DNA of 64,000 nt, from the NCBI RefSeq assembly GCF_000196615.1, contig NC_014305.1, positions 105,779-169,778 of the forward strand, in the 5' to 3' direction. This DNA is from Erwinia billingiae Eb661. GTDB lineage: Bacteria > Pseudomonadota > Gammaproteobacteria > Enterobacterales > Enterobacteriaceae. Positions 40,967 through 49,005 of the stretch are shown here, piece by piece. The notes beneath the pieces are model-generated. The model was given only the letters and a program-made list of their open reading frames with translations, was not told the DNA's origin and ran no database searches. The translations under genes were made by a program, and so were the position numbers. The first letter of the stretch is position 1; every line of letters starts with the position of its first letter.

Positions 40967-41305
40967 ATGACACACCCTGCTGAAATACCGGCTCAGCCGG
41001 TCGTACGCGATCGCTGGGGCGGCTGGACGCACCCGGCATTTTTTGAACCGGCACGCGGCGAGTTTGAAGCGCCCGGCGAATTTACGGCGTGGCTTGCAGA
41101 GCATCACCTCGTCTCTGCCACCACCTGGATGGAAAATGAGGTGGATGAATGGCAGATGGCGCGTTTCCGGCAGACCGGCAGCTGCAGCGACTGGTCACCT
41201 TCCCGCCCGCCGGGTGACGACTGGTTTACCGGCAGCATCCACGACACGGAGGACGGGCCGGTCTGCATCTGGCTGCGTCCCTGCCGGGATAAGGATGCCG
41301 CATGA
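40967..41305 (+). CDS. Hypothetical protein between traW and traU
   Basis: 112 residues, Trp-rich and acidic (FTAWLAEHHLVSATTWMENE, SDWSPSRPPGDDWFTGSIHD, GPVCIWLRP). The end overlaps the traU start by 4 bp, which argues that it is translated. There is no signal or TM. No F counterpart is recognised here. Its composition recalls small regulatory or phage-like proteins that accept Trp/Asp patches; function unknown. Confidence 0.6.
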   Translation: MTHPAEIPAQPVVRDRWGGWTHPAFFEPARGEFEAPGEFTAWLAEHHLVSATTWMENEVDEWQMARFRQTGSCSDWSPSRPPGDDWFTGSIHDTEDGPVCIWLRPCRDKDAA

Positions 41306-42294
41306 GACCGTACCTGTTTGTCCTGGCGCTGCTGCTCAGCGTCTTCATCACCCGGCCGGCAGCGGCGGCAACCACCAACGCCGGCGACGGGCGCTGGGTG
41401 AACCCCATCAGCGACGTCTGCTGGAAGTGCCTGTTTCCGATGTCGCTCGGCAGCATTCAGCTGGCCTCGGGCGGCCATCCGGACACGCCAAACCCGGCCT
41501 CGCCCATCCAGCTGTGCCCCTACGGCATCTTTTACCGCCTGGGGCTCGCCATCGGTTTCTGGGAGCCGCTGGCGCTGACCGACGTCACGCGCGAGCCGGG
41601 TGTCATGGTCAATATGGGTGGATTTAAAATCGACCTTGGCCGTACCGGGACGGGACGGGGCGGGCAGAGTGATTCCCCGTCGCCCGGCAGCTTCTACCAC
41701 GTTCACTGGTACAAGTACCCGCTGATTTACTGGCTGAACATCATCACCAGCACCGGCTGCATGCAGACCGGGGACATGGATATCGCCTACCTCTCTGAGG
41801 TGGATCCGCTCTGGAACGACAGCACGCTGGCCATGATCCTGAACCCGGAGGTCGCGCTGTTCAGCAACCTGCTGGCGCAGGGCGCCTGTGCGGCCGACTC
41901 GATTGCCTCCACTGCGGGCGTGCCGCTTGATCCGCTGTTCTGGTGCGCCGGCGCGCAGGGGTCGATGTACCCGTTTACCGGCTTTACCAGCAACGAGTTT
42001 TCCCCGCTGGAGGCCTCGCTGCTGGTCAGCGAACGGATGGCCTTCAAGCTGCACCGGGAGGGGCTGGTGATGGAGACGGTGGGGGCGGACCTTGCGGTGT
42101 GCTACGAATATCCGTCCCCGATCATCCCGAAATCCCGCTGGCGCTATCAGATGGTCAATATGTACCCCGAGCCGGGTGACTGTCACCCGTTCGGCACCAC
42201 CACGCAGCTCTGGGGTTCGGTGCACAACACCCCGGCCTCAAAGAAAAACTTCGGCTACCTCATGTGGCGAAAACGCAACTGCGTTTACCTGTAA
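41302..42294 (+). CDS. traU: TraU DNA-transfer protein
   Basis: 330 residues, exactly the F TraU length. Signal peptide RPYLFVLALLLSVFITRPAAA. The mature protein is Cys-rich (SDVCWKCLFPMSLGS, CPYG, TGCMQTGDMD, CVYL end). It is periplasmic and required for DNA transfer and pilus assembly together with TraW and TrbC. Confidence 0.96.
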   Translation: MRPYLFVLALLLSVFITRPAAAATTNAGDGRWVNPISDVCWKCLFPMSLGSIQLASGGHPDTPNPASPIQLCPYGIFYRLGLAIGFWEPLALTDVTREPGVMVNMGGFKIDLGRTGTGRGGQSDSPSPGSFYHVHWYKYPLIYWLNIITSTGCMQTGDMDIAYLSEVDPLWNDSTLAMILNPEVALFSNLLAQGACAADSIASTAGVPLDPLFWCAGAQGSMYPFTGFTSNEFSPLEASLLVSERMAFKLHREGLVMETVGADLAVCYEYPSPIIPKSRWRYQMVNMYPEPGDCHPFGTTTQLWGSVHNTPASKKNFGYLMWRKRNCVYL

Positions 42295-42303
42295 GGACTC
42301 ACC

Positions 42304-42933
42304 ATGAAATGCACTTCGATGACGGCACTGATGCTCAGCGCCGTGCTGCTGTCTGCCGCAGGCGCGCAGGCGGCGCAGCAGCCCACCGTATCCGGTAACG
42401 ATATGGCGTACATGAAACAGCAGCAGCGCGACCTTGAGGTGTTCAAAAGTCAGCTGCAGGGCATGAATATTACCCTGCCGGATGCGCAGCAGGGGCGCGT
42501 GTCGCAGTTGCAGAATGAAATCGCCGCCACCCAGTCAGAGCAGAACAGCGCCAGTCGCAGCACCCCGCGGGCGGTGTACTTCGTCAGCCTGGGCATCCCG
42601 GAAGAGGGGCTGCTGCCAATGCTTGCGGACGCGCGACGGTTCGGTGTCCCGGCGACGCTCCGCGGCCTGCTGGACAACGACTTTCGTAAAACCGCCTCGG
42701 TGATGTTTGAACTGTCGAAAAAGGACAAGCAGGTGGGGGTACAGATTGACCCGACGCTGTACCAGCAGTACGGCATCAAAGCCGTGCCGGCACTGGTGGT
42801 GACCTGCGGAACGAAGTTCGACGTGCTCTATGGCAGCCTGCCGGTGAAGCAGGCGCTGGAAGAGGTGAGGCAGCGCGGTGACTGTGGCACAACGGCGGCG
42901 CAGCTGCTGCGGGACGGGGAGTCCGGGAAATGA
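42304..42933 (+). CDS. trbC: TrbC pilus assembly protein
   Basis: 209 residues (F TrbC 212), with a signal peptide ending AGAQAA. The thioredoxin-like end carries RAVYFVSLGIPEEGLLPMLA, then GIKAVPALVVTCGTKFDVLY. Unlike thioredoxins there is no CXXC. It is periplasmic, with the TraW-TraU group. The stop overlaps the traN start by 4 bp. Confidence 0.94.
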   Translation: MKCTSMTALMLSAVLLSAAGAQAAQQPTVSGNDMAYMKQQQRDLEVFKSQLQGMNITLPDAQQGRVSQLQNEIAATQSEQNSASRSTPRAVYFVSLGIPEEGLLPMLADARRFGVPATLRGLLDNDFRKTASVMFELSKKDKQVGVQIDPTLYQQYGIKAVPALVVTCGTKFDVLYGSLPVKQALEEVRQRGDCGTTAAQLLRDGESGK

Positions 42934-44792
42934 AGCGCCTCTTTATACTCTCTTTTCTGCTGCTGTGTGCAGCTGGCGCCCGGGCCGGTGCGGTGAGCGA
43001 TGCCTACAATGACGGGGCCGGATACGGAAAAAGCAACGCCGGGCAGGGTACGTCCGCCACGAAAGGGACCGACCCGGCGTCGGTTATTCCGGGTTACACC
43101 GCCAGTCCCTCACAGAGCGGATATTACGGGGGCGTGCAGGGCGGCGACGGCGGTATCAGCGACAAGGGCCAGACCGAACTCGGGCAGAGCGAGGCCGGGC
43201 AGGCCATCACCGATTCCTCAACGAAAAACCCGGCGGTCACCATCGATCCCAACGCGGACTTCATCCAGAACGGCAAGACCGCCGAGGCGAACGCCGGAAC
43301 CGTAATGGACGGGACCAGCAGCCAGTGCACCACGAAGGTGGTGTCCAAAAGCGTGTTTGAGAACTATTCCTGCGACCGTGACGTGAATCAGGTTCAGACC
43401 TGCGCCCGCACGGGCAGCATTCAGGTCACCGGGTCGAAAGAAACCTACGCCACGCAGCTGGTGATGAACGCCGGTAGCTCCAGCGCCGTCCTCCTGGATA
43501 ACTACTGGATACGCTATGACTTCACGGTGCCTGATGACGGCACGCTGACCAGCGGAACCTTTTCCTTCACGTTACCCTCTCAGCCCGGCTACAAGGGAGA
43601 CTCCCGCCTTAACTACAGCATCTCAGCGCTCGGGACGTCCATCACCACCAACGTGAACAAATCAGGGAGCTTTGACATTGCCGCGCAGCACGTCACCAAA
43701 GGGCAGGTCGTCTCCTTACTTATCCGTTACAACACCGACGGGCACTATGATTCGGGGCGTGACGGGGTCATTAAAGCGCTGGCAAATGGCGGATATGTTA
43801 TCACCGTCACCCTGCCGATGACCGCCGAGCGGGACACCACCTCGTCTCAGGTGGTCTGGTCGGAGAGCTGTGCTTTCGACAAGTCAACGGCGACGGCCGG
43901 GGCCGGTGCCTCCTGCATCGATCCGGGCGGTAACCGCAGCGTCAGCCAGAACGGCCAGACTTACACGCAGTACAGCGACTGCTGGCAGTACTCGGACGCG
44001 TACATCGTGCCGGTGACGTCGACCGGCAACTGCGCCCAGCTTATGGCCAACAGGAACTGCACGGTGGCCGCGCGCGCCTGCACCGCCTCAGAGGGCAGTT
44101 CCTGCCTGCACGAGCAGGACACGTACCAGTGCCAGACCACTTACACCTCCAGCGGGCTCCTGTGTGCCGGTAACTACTTCTGCCAGACCGGCGACTGCAG
44201 CGACACCACCGGGGCGGGTGACGGCGGGTTCGACACCGCGGTGGCCAAGCTTGCCGGGCTGGCTTCCGCCGGTGATGACGTGAAGAACGGCGACCAGATA
44301 ACGGTGAAGGCCTTTACCGGACAGGCGATGTCGTGCCGTAAGGCGATGGCGGGCTTTTCAAACTGCTGCGTGGACACCGGCTGGGGCAACAGCTCGGGAC
44401 TGGCCAACTGCAACAGCGAGGAGATGGCCATCGGCAAGGCGAAGGCCAAGAAGGTGACGGTGCTGGTCGGCGAGGCCTGCGCCCGGGCGGTGCTCGGCGT
44501 CTGCGTACAGAAAAAGCAGGCGTACTGCGTGTTTGGCGGCAAGCTCGCCCGCATCATCCAGGAGCAGGGCCGCCGTGACCAGCTGCACGTCAGCTTTGGC
44601 AGCGGCGATTCGCCCAACTGTCGGGGTGTCACCGTCCCGGAGCTGCAGGCCATCAACTTCGACCTCATTAACTTCCAGGACTTTTATACCGACCTGATGA
44701 CCAACCAGAAGATCCCTGACTCCGCCGCCATGGTGAAGCAGGCGAAAGACCGCATCGCCGCGCAGGTTAACGCGCAGACCGGAGGGAAATGA
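42930..44792 (+). CDS. traN: TraN mating-pair stabilisation adhesin
   Basis: 620 residues (F TraN 602). Signal peptide LFILSFLLLCAAGARAGA. The outer-membrane protein is rich in Cys, with clusters such as CVDTGW, CVQKKQAYCVFGGKLARI and CRGVTVPELQAI near the C-terminus. The middle part, about 160-330, decides recipient receptor choice in F-like plasmids and here is not recognisably of F type, so receptor specificity may differ. The end overlaps traF. Confidence 0.95.
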   Translation: MKRLFILSFLLLCAAGARAGAVSDAYNDGAGYGKSNAGQGTSATKGTDPASVIPGYTASPSQSGYYGGVQGGDGGISDKGQTELGQSEAGQAITDSSTKNPAVTIDPNADFIQNGKTAEANAGTVMDGTSSQCTTKVVSKSVFENYSCDRDVNQVQTCARTGSIQVTGSKETYATQLVMNAGSSSAVLLDNYWIRYDFTVPDDGTLTSGTFSFTLPSQPGYKGDSRLNYSISALGTSITTNVNKSGSFDIAAQHVTKGQVVSLLIRYNTDGHYDSGRDGVIKALANGGYVITVTLPMTAERDTTSSQVVWSESCAFDKSTATAGAGASCIDPGGNRSVSQNGQTYTQYSDCWQYSDAYIVPVTSTGNCAQLMANRNCTVAARACTASEGSSCLHEQDTYQCQTTYTSSGLLCAGNYFCQTGDCSDTTGAGDGGFDTAVAKLAGLASAGDDVKNGDQITVKAFTGQAMSCRKAMAGFSNCCVDTGWGNSSGLANCNSEEMAIGKAKAKKVTVLVGEACARAVLGVCVQKKQAYCVFGGKLARIIQEQGRRDQLHVSFGSGDSPNCRGVTVPELQAINFDLINFQDFYTDLMTNQKIPDSAAMVKQAKDRIAAQVNAQTGGK

Positions 44793-45586
44793 TGAGAGCA
44801 CTGTTACTGGCCGCCGTGATGGCGTGTGCGCTGCCGGCGTTTGCGGACGGGCCGCCGCCGGCGGATGAGGTGGTGGATCCGGCCGACCCGTTCACCGGCT
44901 GGCACTGGTACAACGAGCCGAAGAAAAAGGCGGAAACGCCCGCGCCGAAGCCCCGGCCCACACAGCAGGTGCCGGACTTCAGCCGGTTGTCACCCGGCGA
45001 GCAGGCCGACGTGCTGAAGGGCTACACGAAGGAGGCGCTGAACAACGCCATCCTGCACCCGTCGGCGGAGAACACGGCGACGTTCCTGCGCTGGCAGAAG
45101 TTCTGGACCGACCGGGCCTCGATGTTCAGCCAGTCGTTCGCGGTGGCGCAGCTGCATCATCCGGACCTCGATTACAACCTCGAGCATCCGCACTACAACA
45201 GCACCGCGCCGCTGCAGCAGGCCCGCGACCAGGCGGACCAGACGCAGGCCATCGCGCAGCTCGCCGGCCAGTACGGGCTGGTGTACTTCTACCGCGGCGG
45301 CGACCCGATTGATGCGCAGATGGCGGGCGTGGTGGCGGACTTTGCGCGTACCCGTCACGTCGCGCTCATCCCGGTCAGCATGGACGGTCAGGTTTCACCG
45401 CAGGTGCCGGACAGCCGGCCCGACGGCGGGCAGAGCGCGCGGATGGGCATCAGCCACTATCCGGCCCTGTTTCTGGTCGACCCGGCATCAAAAGACTACC
45501 GCCCGCTGGCCTACGGCTTTATGACGCAGGACGACCTGGCGAAGCGGTTCCTCAACGTGGCCACCGGCTTTAAGCCGAACTTTTAA
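44789..45586 (+). CDS. traF: TraF pilus assembly protein
   Basis: 265 residues (F TraF 247 mature). Signal peptide MMRALLLAAVMACALPAFA. The thioredoxin-like domain is YGLVYFYRGGDPIDAQMAG, then VALIPVSMDGQVSPQVPDSR and AKRFLNVATGFKPNF, an end nearly identical to F. It has no catalytic CXXC (RGGDPI), as in F TraF. Periplasmic. Start at 44789 or 44792. Confidence 0.95.
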   Translation: MMRALLLAAVMACALPAFADGPPPADEVVDPADPFTGWHWYNEPKKKAETPAPKPRPTQQVPDFSRLSPGEQADVLKGYTKEALNNAILHPSAENTATFLRWQKFWTDRASMFSQSFAVAQLHHPDLDYNLEHPHYNSTAPLQQARDQADQTQAIAQLAGQYGLVYFYRGGDPIDAQMAGVVADFARTRHVALIPVSMDGQVSPQVPDSRPDGGQSARMGISHYPALFLVDPASKDYRPLAYGFMTQDDLAKRFLNVATGFKPNF

Positions 45587-45596
45587 GGAGTCAGGC

Positions 45597-46025
45597 ATGA
45601 AATCATTACGTCATGACCGCAGGGAACGGCTGCGCTATACCGGCCGCTGGCTGCGCACGGTGCTGCTGCAGACCTTTGTGACCGGACCTGCCCTGTTTTT
45701 CTTTGTGCTGGCCGTGATGGTCGCGCGCGGCAACGCCGGGGCCGCACTGCTGCAGGAGGCAGAGGCCATGTTTCGCGATGCGCCCGCAGGCATGGTTATG
45801 CACTGCGTCCCGGCAACAACGGGCGGGGCGGACAGTCCGTCGCCGGTCCGGCCGGCACCCTGCGTGAGAGAGGCCGGAAGCCGTGACGCCTGGGTGGCGG
45901 AAATCAACGACACGCTGGCCACGGCGTATACGTTTGCGGCGGGTATCAGCTTGCTGATTGCGCTGGTTTTCACGGCCCCGCCCGTCTTTCGCCGTCAGCC
46001 GCACAGGAAGACCTATGACCAGTAA
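45597..46025 (+). CDS. Inner-membrane protein in the TrbA position
   Basis: 142 residues with two membrane helices (about 20-45, TFVTGPALFFFVLAVMVARG, and about 112-130, TFAAGISLLIALVFTAPPVF). A periplasmic loop of about 70 residues carries two Cys. The order traF-X-trbB suggests a trbA counterpart, but sequence similarity is not evident. AGGAGTCAGGC precedes ATG 45597. Confidence 0.6.
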   Translation: MKSLRHDRRERLRYTGRWLRTVLLQTFVTGPALFFFVLAVMVARGNAGAALLQEAEAMFRDAPAGMVMHCVPATTGGADSPSPVRPAPCVREAGSRDAWVAEINDTLATAYTFAAGISLLIALVFTAPPVFRRQPHRKTYDQ

Positions 46026-46059
46026 ACGCATCTCACCACGCCCTTCGGGAGGAAACGCC

Positions 46060-46677
46060 ATGAAGCTGAAGTCACTTATTCCGCTGCTGCTGATGCTGGC
46101 ACCTCTGGCCGGGCAGGCTTCGGTGGCCGACGATATTGCGGCGCTGGAGAAGGCCAAGACCAGCACGGGCTGGGCACCGGCACTGCCGTCGCTCGGCTTA
46201 CCGCAGGGCCGCGCCGGACGGGCCCCGCAGATGATGACGCTGACCGACGGGCGCACGGTGAACCTCAGCGACTACGCCATCGTGGTGTTCATGCAGCGCG
46301 GCTGTCAGTACAGCGCGAAGTTTGACCCGGTGCTGAAGGCGTGGGCCGAACAGACGGGGATAAAGGTGTATCCGTACACGCTCGACGGCTACGGCGACAG
46401 CGCGTTTCCGGTGGCGCTTATTCCGCGCAAGGCCGGTGCGAATGAGCCGATTGCCGGGGAGATCCTGACCTTCTTCGGCAACGGGCTGCCCATCGCCACG
46501 CCCACCACCTTTATGGTTAACGTCAACACCAACACGGCTTACCCGCTTTATCAGGGCGTGACCGACGCCGGCACGATAGGCCAGCGGCTGGCACAGATGA
46601 TTGAAGCAGACATTGACCACCTGGCGCCCGACGCGCTGGGCCCGGTTCCGACCAGTCAGGCGCTCACGGCGCAGTAA
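46060..46677 (+). CDS. trbB: TrbB, thioredoxin-fold periplasmic protein lacking CXXC
   Basis: 205 residues from ATG 46060 (GGGAGGAAACGCC). Signal peptide LIPLLLMLAPLAGQAS. The DsbC-like thioredoxin fold has VVFMQRGCQYSAKFDPVLKA, where F TrbB has CPYC; here the second Cys is Ser (CQYS). So disulfide isomerase function is probably lost or monothiol. The rest (GIKVYPYTLDGYGDSAFP, ATPTTFMVNVNT) matches TrbB. Confidence 0.9.
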   Translation: MKLKSLIPLLLMLAPLAGQASVADDIAALEKAKTSTGWAPALPSLGLPQGRAGRAPQMMTLTDGRTVNLSDYAIVVFMQRGCQYSAKFDPVLKAWAEQTGIKVYPYTLDGYGDSAFPVALIPRKAGANEPIAGEILTFFGNGLPIATPTTFMVNVNTNTAYPLYQGVTDAGTIGQRLAQMIEADIDHLAPDALGPVPTSQALTAQ

Positions 46678-46694
46678 CCTCACGGATAATCCTC

Positions 46695-46976
46695 ATGCAC
46701 GAAAAACCTCTCACGCTCTCGCGCTCCGGGACGGCGCTGCTGCTCGTCTGCGTCTCGCTGCTGGCCGCTGCCGGGCTGTATGCCTGGCTGGTCTGCGAAA
46801 CCTTCAGTACCCGCATTTTACCGTCTCCCGCCGGGTCCGGCGATGTGCTGATGAACGGCCTGCGGGACTTCCCGCTGATTTTTCTTCTGTCGCTGGCGGG
46901 CGGGTTTGCCTGCGGTGCGCTGGTCAGCATCACGCTGCGCCGCCAGGGATTTATGACTTACAGGAGCTACCTATGA
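46695..46976 (+). CDS. Small inner-membrane protein
   Basis: 93 residues with two TM helices (about 11-34, TALLLVCVSLLAAAGLYAWL, and about 58-82). It could stand for traQ or trbJ of F by place and size, but no sequence match is evident. Overlaps the next start by 4 bp. Confidence 0.6.
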   Translation: MHEKPLTLSRSGTALLLVCVSLLAAAGLYAWLVCETFSTRILPSPAGSGDVLMNGLRDFPLIFLLSLAGGFACGALVSITLRRQGFMTYRSYL

Positions 46977-47410
46977 AAACTGAGTCAGACGTACCCGAAA
47001 AAGAAAATACCATGACGCTGCAGGTTAAGCTGGCCATTGCCGGGGCGGTAATCTGGGCCATTACCACGGGCTGGTTATTTCAGTTCTCTCCGGTCGCTGA
47101 GCCGCCGCTGCCTCCACCGCAGGTTCACCGCTTTATGATGGATCTCAGAATGTTCAGTCTTCCTGGCTGGATACTGACGTTGATGCCGGTCTGGTCACTC
47201 TGGCTGTATTTTAAGGTTAACGGGAAACTTCCCTCCCTGAATGGCTGGCTGCGGCGCTATGGTTTTATCGTCGCAGTCAGCCTGGGCATCGCATTCTGGA
47301 ATTTCAACCAGCGTTATTGTCCTGATGCTGTGGCTCAGGGTGACTTCTTTTTCTACTTATGGTCAGGGACCATATTGTCATTATTTTGTGTATTGCGAAC
47401 AACGAGATAA
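46973..47410 (+). CDS. Inner-membrane protein (three or more helices)
   Basis: 145 residues from ATG 46973 (CAGGAGCTACCT). TM helices are near 18-36, 62-82, 92-112 and 120-140. It lies in the trbJ/trbF region before traH. F TrbF is 126 residues and has a similar layout, so it may be the counterpart; this is position-based only. Confidence 0.6.
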   Translation: MKTESDVPEKENTMTLQVKLAIAGAVIWAITTGWLFQFSPVAEPPLPPPQVHRFMMDLRMFSLPGWILTLMPVWSLWLYFKVNGKLPSLNGWLRRYGFIVAVSLGIAFWNFNQRYCPDAVAQGDFFFYLWSGTILSLFCVLRTTR

Positions 47411-47637
47411 TGCCGAGGTAGTAATATCCGGACGCTATGATGCTTGCGAAAAAGTCACCATAACTGCACGAATCACCAACTCATTTCGTTTCAATCACAA
47501 CGCCTTGCTTGCTTAACACCAGCAGAAGAATGCCATCCGGCATCCGCTTTAAGCGCGTGCCCGGTTTCCCGTCTGTTTAGTTGATTCAGCGCGAGTAAAT
47601 GAAACACAAAATTTATCCTGTTACGGAGCATCCTCAG

Positions 47638-49005
47638 ATGAAACTCAGGCAGTTCCTTCTTTCCGCCGCGACGGCACTGGCCATCAGCAGTCCCGCTCTG
47701 GCCGACGTGCAGGGCGACCTTAACGGCTTTTTCGGCAGCCTGGGCTATGACGGCAACGTTTCAAAAGCGCAGGCGTGGCAGGGGCAGGCGGCCGGATATA
47801 TGACCGGCGGCTCGGTTTACCTGCGTAATCCGGTCAAGCAGGTTCAGCTTATCTCAATGCAGGTGCCCTCGCTCAACGCCGGCTGTGGCGGTATCGATGC
47901 CTACCTCGGCGCGTTTTCCTTTATCAACGGCGCGGAACTGCAGCGGTTCGTGAAGCAGATAATGAGCAACGCCGCGGGCTATGCCTTTGACCTTGCGCTG
48001 CAGACGATGGTGCCGGAGCTCAAGCAGGCAAAGGACTTCCTGCAGAAGCTCGCCTCCGACGTCAACTCGGCCAACATGAGCTCGTGTCAGGCCGCGCAGG
48101 GCATTATCGGCGGCCTGTGGCCCGTCTCGCAGGTGTCGAACCAGAAAATCTGTCAGGACATTGCGGGCGAGAGCAACCTGTTCTCGGACTGGGCCGCGTC
48201 CCGGCAGGGTTGTACGGTGGGCGGGCAGGGCGACAGCGTGACCGGCCGCGCCGGTGACGACATGAAGGACCAGGTGCTGAAGAACAAGAACCTGGTGTGG
48301 GATGCGCTGGGGCGCAACCACCTGTTCGACGGCAACCGGCAGCTCAAGGAGCTGGTGATGAGCATCGTGGGTTCCATCATCTTTAACAAGACCGGGGACG
48401 TCACCATCCTCACGCCGATGGTTGACAACCGCGACGTTATCACCGTGCTGATGCGCGGCGGTACGGCGAAGATTTACGGCTGTGACGATGCCGACCTGTG
48501 TCTCGGCCCGACGGTGACTGACGTCACGGTAAGCAGCGATAACGGTCTGGTGACGCTGGTGCGCACCATCATGCTGTCCATCAACCAGAAGCTGGGTGAC
48601 GACACCGGCATGACCGACCGGGAAAAGGGCTTCATCAACACCACCTCGGTACCGGTGCTCAAGTACCTGACCAACTCGCGCAGCATGGGCATGAGCCCGA
48701 CCTACCTCATTCAGGTGGCGGACTTTATTGCCCAGGACCTGATGATCCAGTACCTGCAGGAGCTGGTGAAGCAGGCCGGGCAGTCGCTGGCCGGCAAGAA
48801 CTTCCCTGAGCAGGCCGCGGGCGAGCTGCGTAACAATGTAGCGCAGGCGCAGTCGCTGCTGGCCCAGATGAAGCTGCAGTCGGCGGCGGACCAGAACGCG
48901 CTGGACGGCATCGACCGCAACATGCAGTACCTGCAGCAGCAGGTCTCCACCATCATCTCCACGTCCTATCAGGGCAACTACCGCTGGGGTAACGGCAATG
49001 ACTGA
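47638..49005 (+). CDS. traH: TraH pilus assembly protein
   Basis: 455 residues (F TraH 458) from ATG 47638 (GGAG 9 bases before); another ATG at 47599 would put 13 residues ahead of the signal peptide (LRQFLLSAATALAISSPALA). Conserved SLGYDGNVSKAQAWQGQAAG, then GGSVYLRNPVKQVQLISMQV and GCGGIDAYLGAFSFINGAEL. Periplasmic/outer membrane; needed for pilus extension. The end overlaps traG by 8 bp. Confidence 0.95.
   Translation: MKLRQFLLSAATALAISSPALADVQGDLNGFFGSLGYDGNVSKAQAWQGQAAGYMTGGSVYLRNPVKQVQLISMQVPSLNAGCGGIDAYLGAFSFINGAELQRFVKQIMSNAAGYAFDLALQTMVPELKQAKDFLQKLASDVNSANMSSCQAAQGIIGGLWPVSQVSNQKICQDIAGESNLFSDWAASRQGCTVGGQGDSVTGRAGDDMKDQVLKNKNLVWDALGRNHLFDGNRQLKELVMSIVGSIIFNKTGDVTILTPMVDNRDVITVLMRGGTAKIYGCDDADLCLGPTVTDVTVSSDNGLVTLVRTIMLSINQKLGDDTGMTDREKGFINTTSVPVLKYLTNSRSMGMSPTYLIQVADFIAQDLMIQYLQELVKQAGQSLAGKNFPEQAAGELRNNVAQAQSLLAQMKLQSAADQNALDGIDRNMQYLQQQVSTIISTSYQGNYRWGNGND

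Noticed and set aside
41104..42225. 373-codon minus frame
   Set aside because: Shadow of traU and its upstream gene, both of which have matching starts and overlaps.
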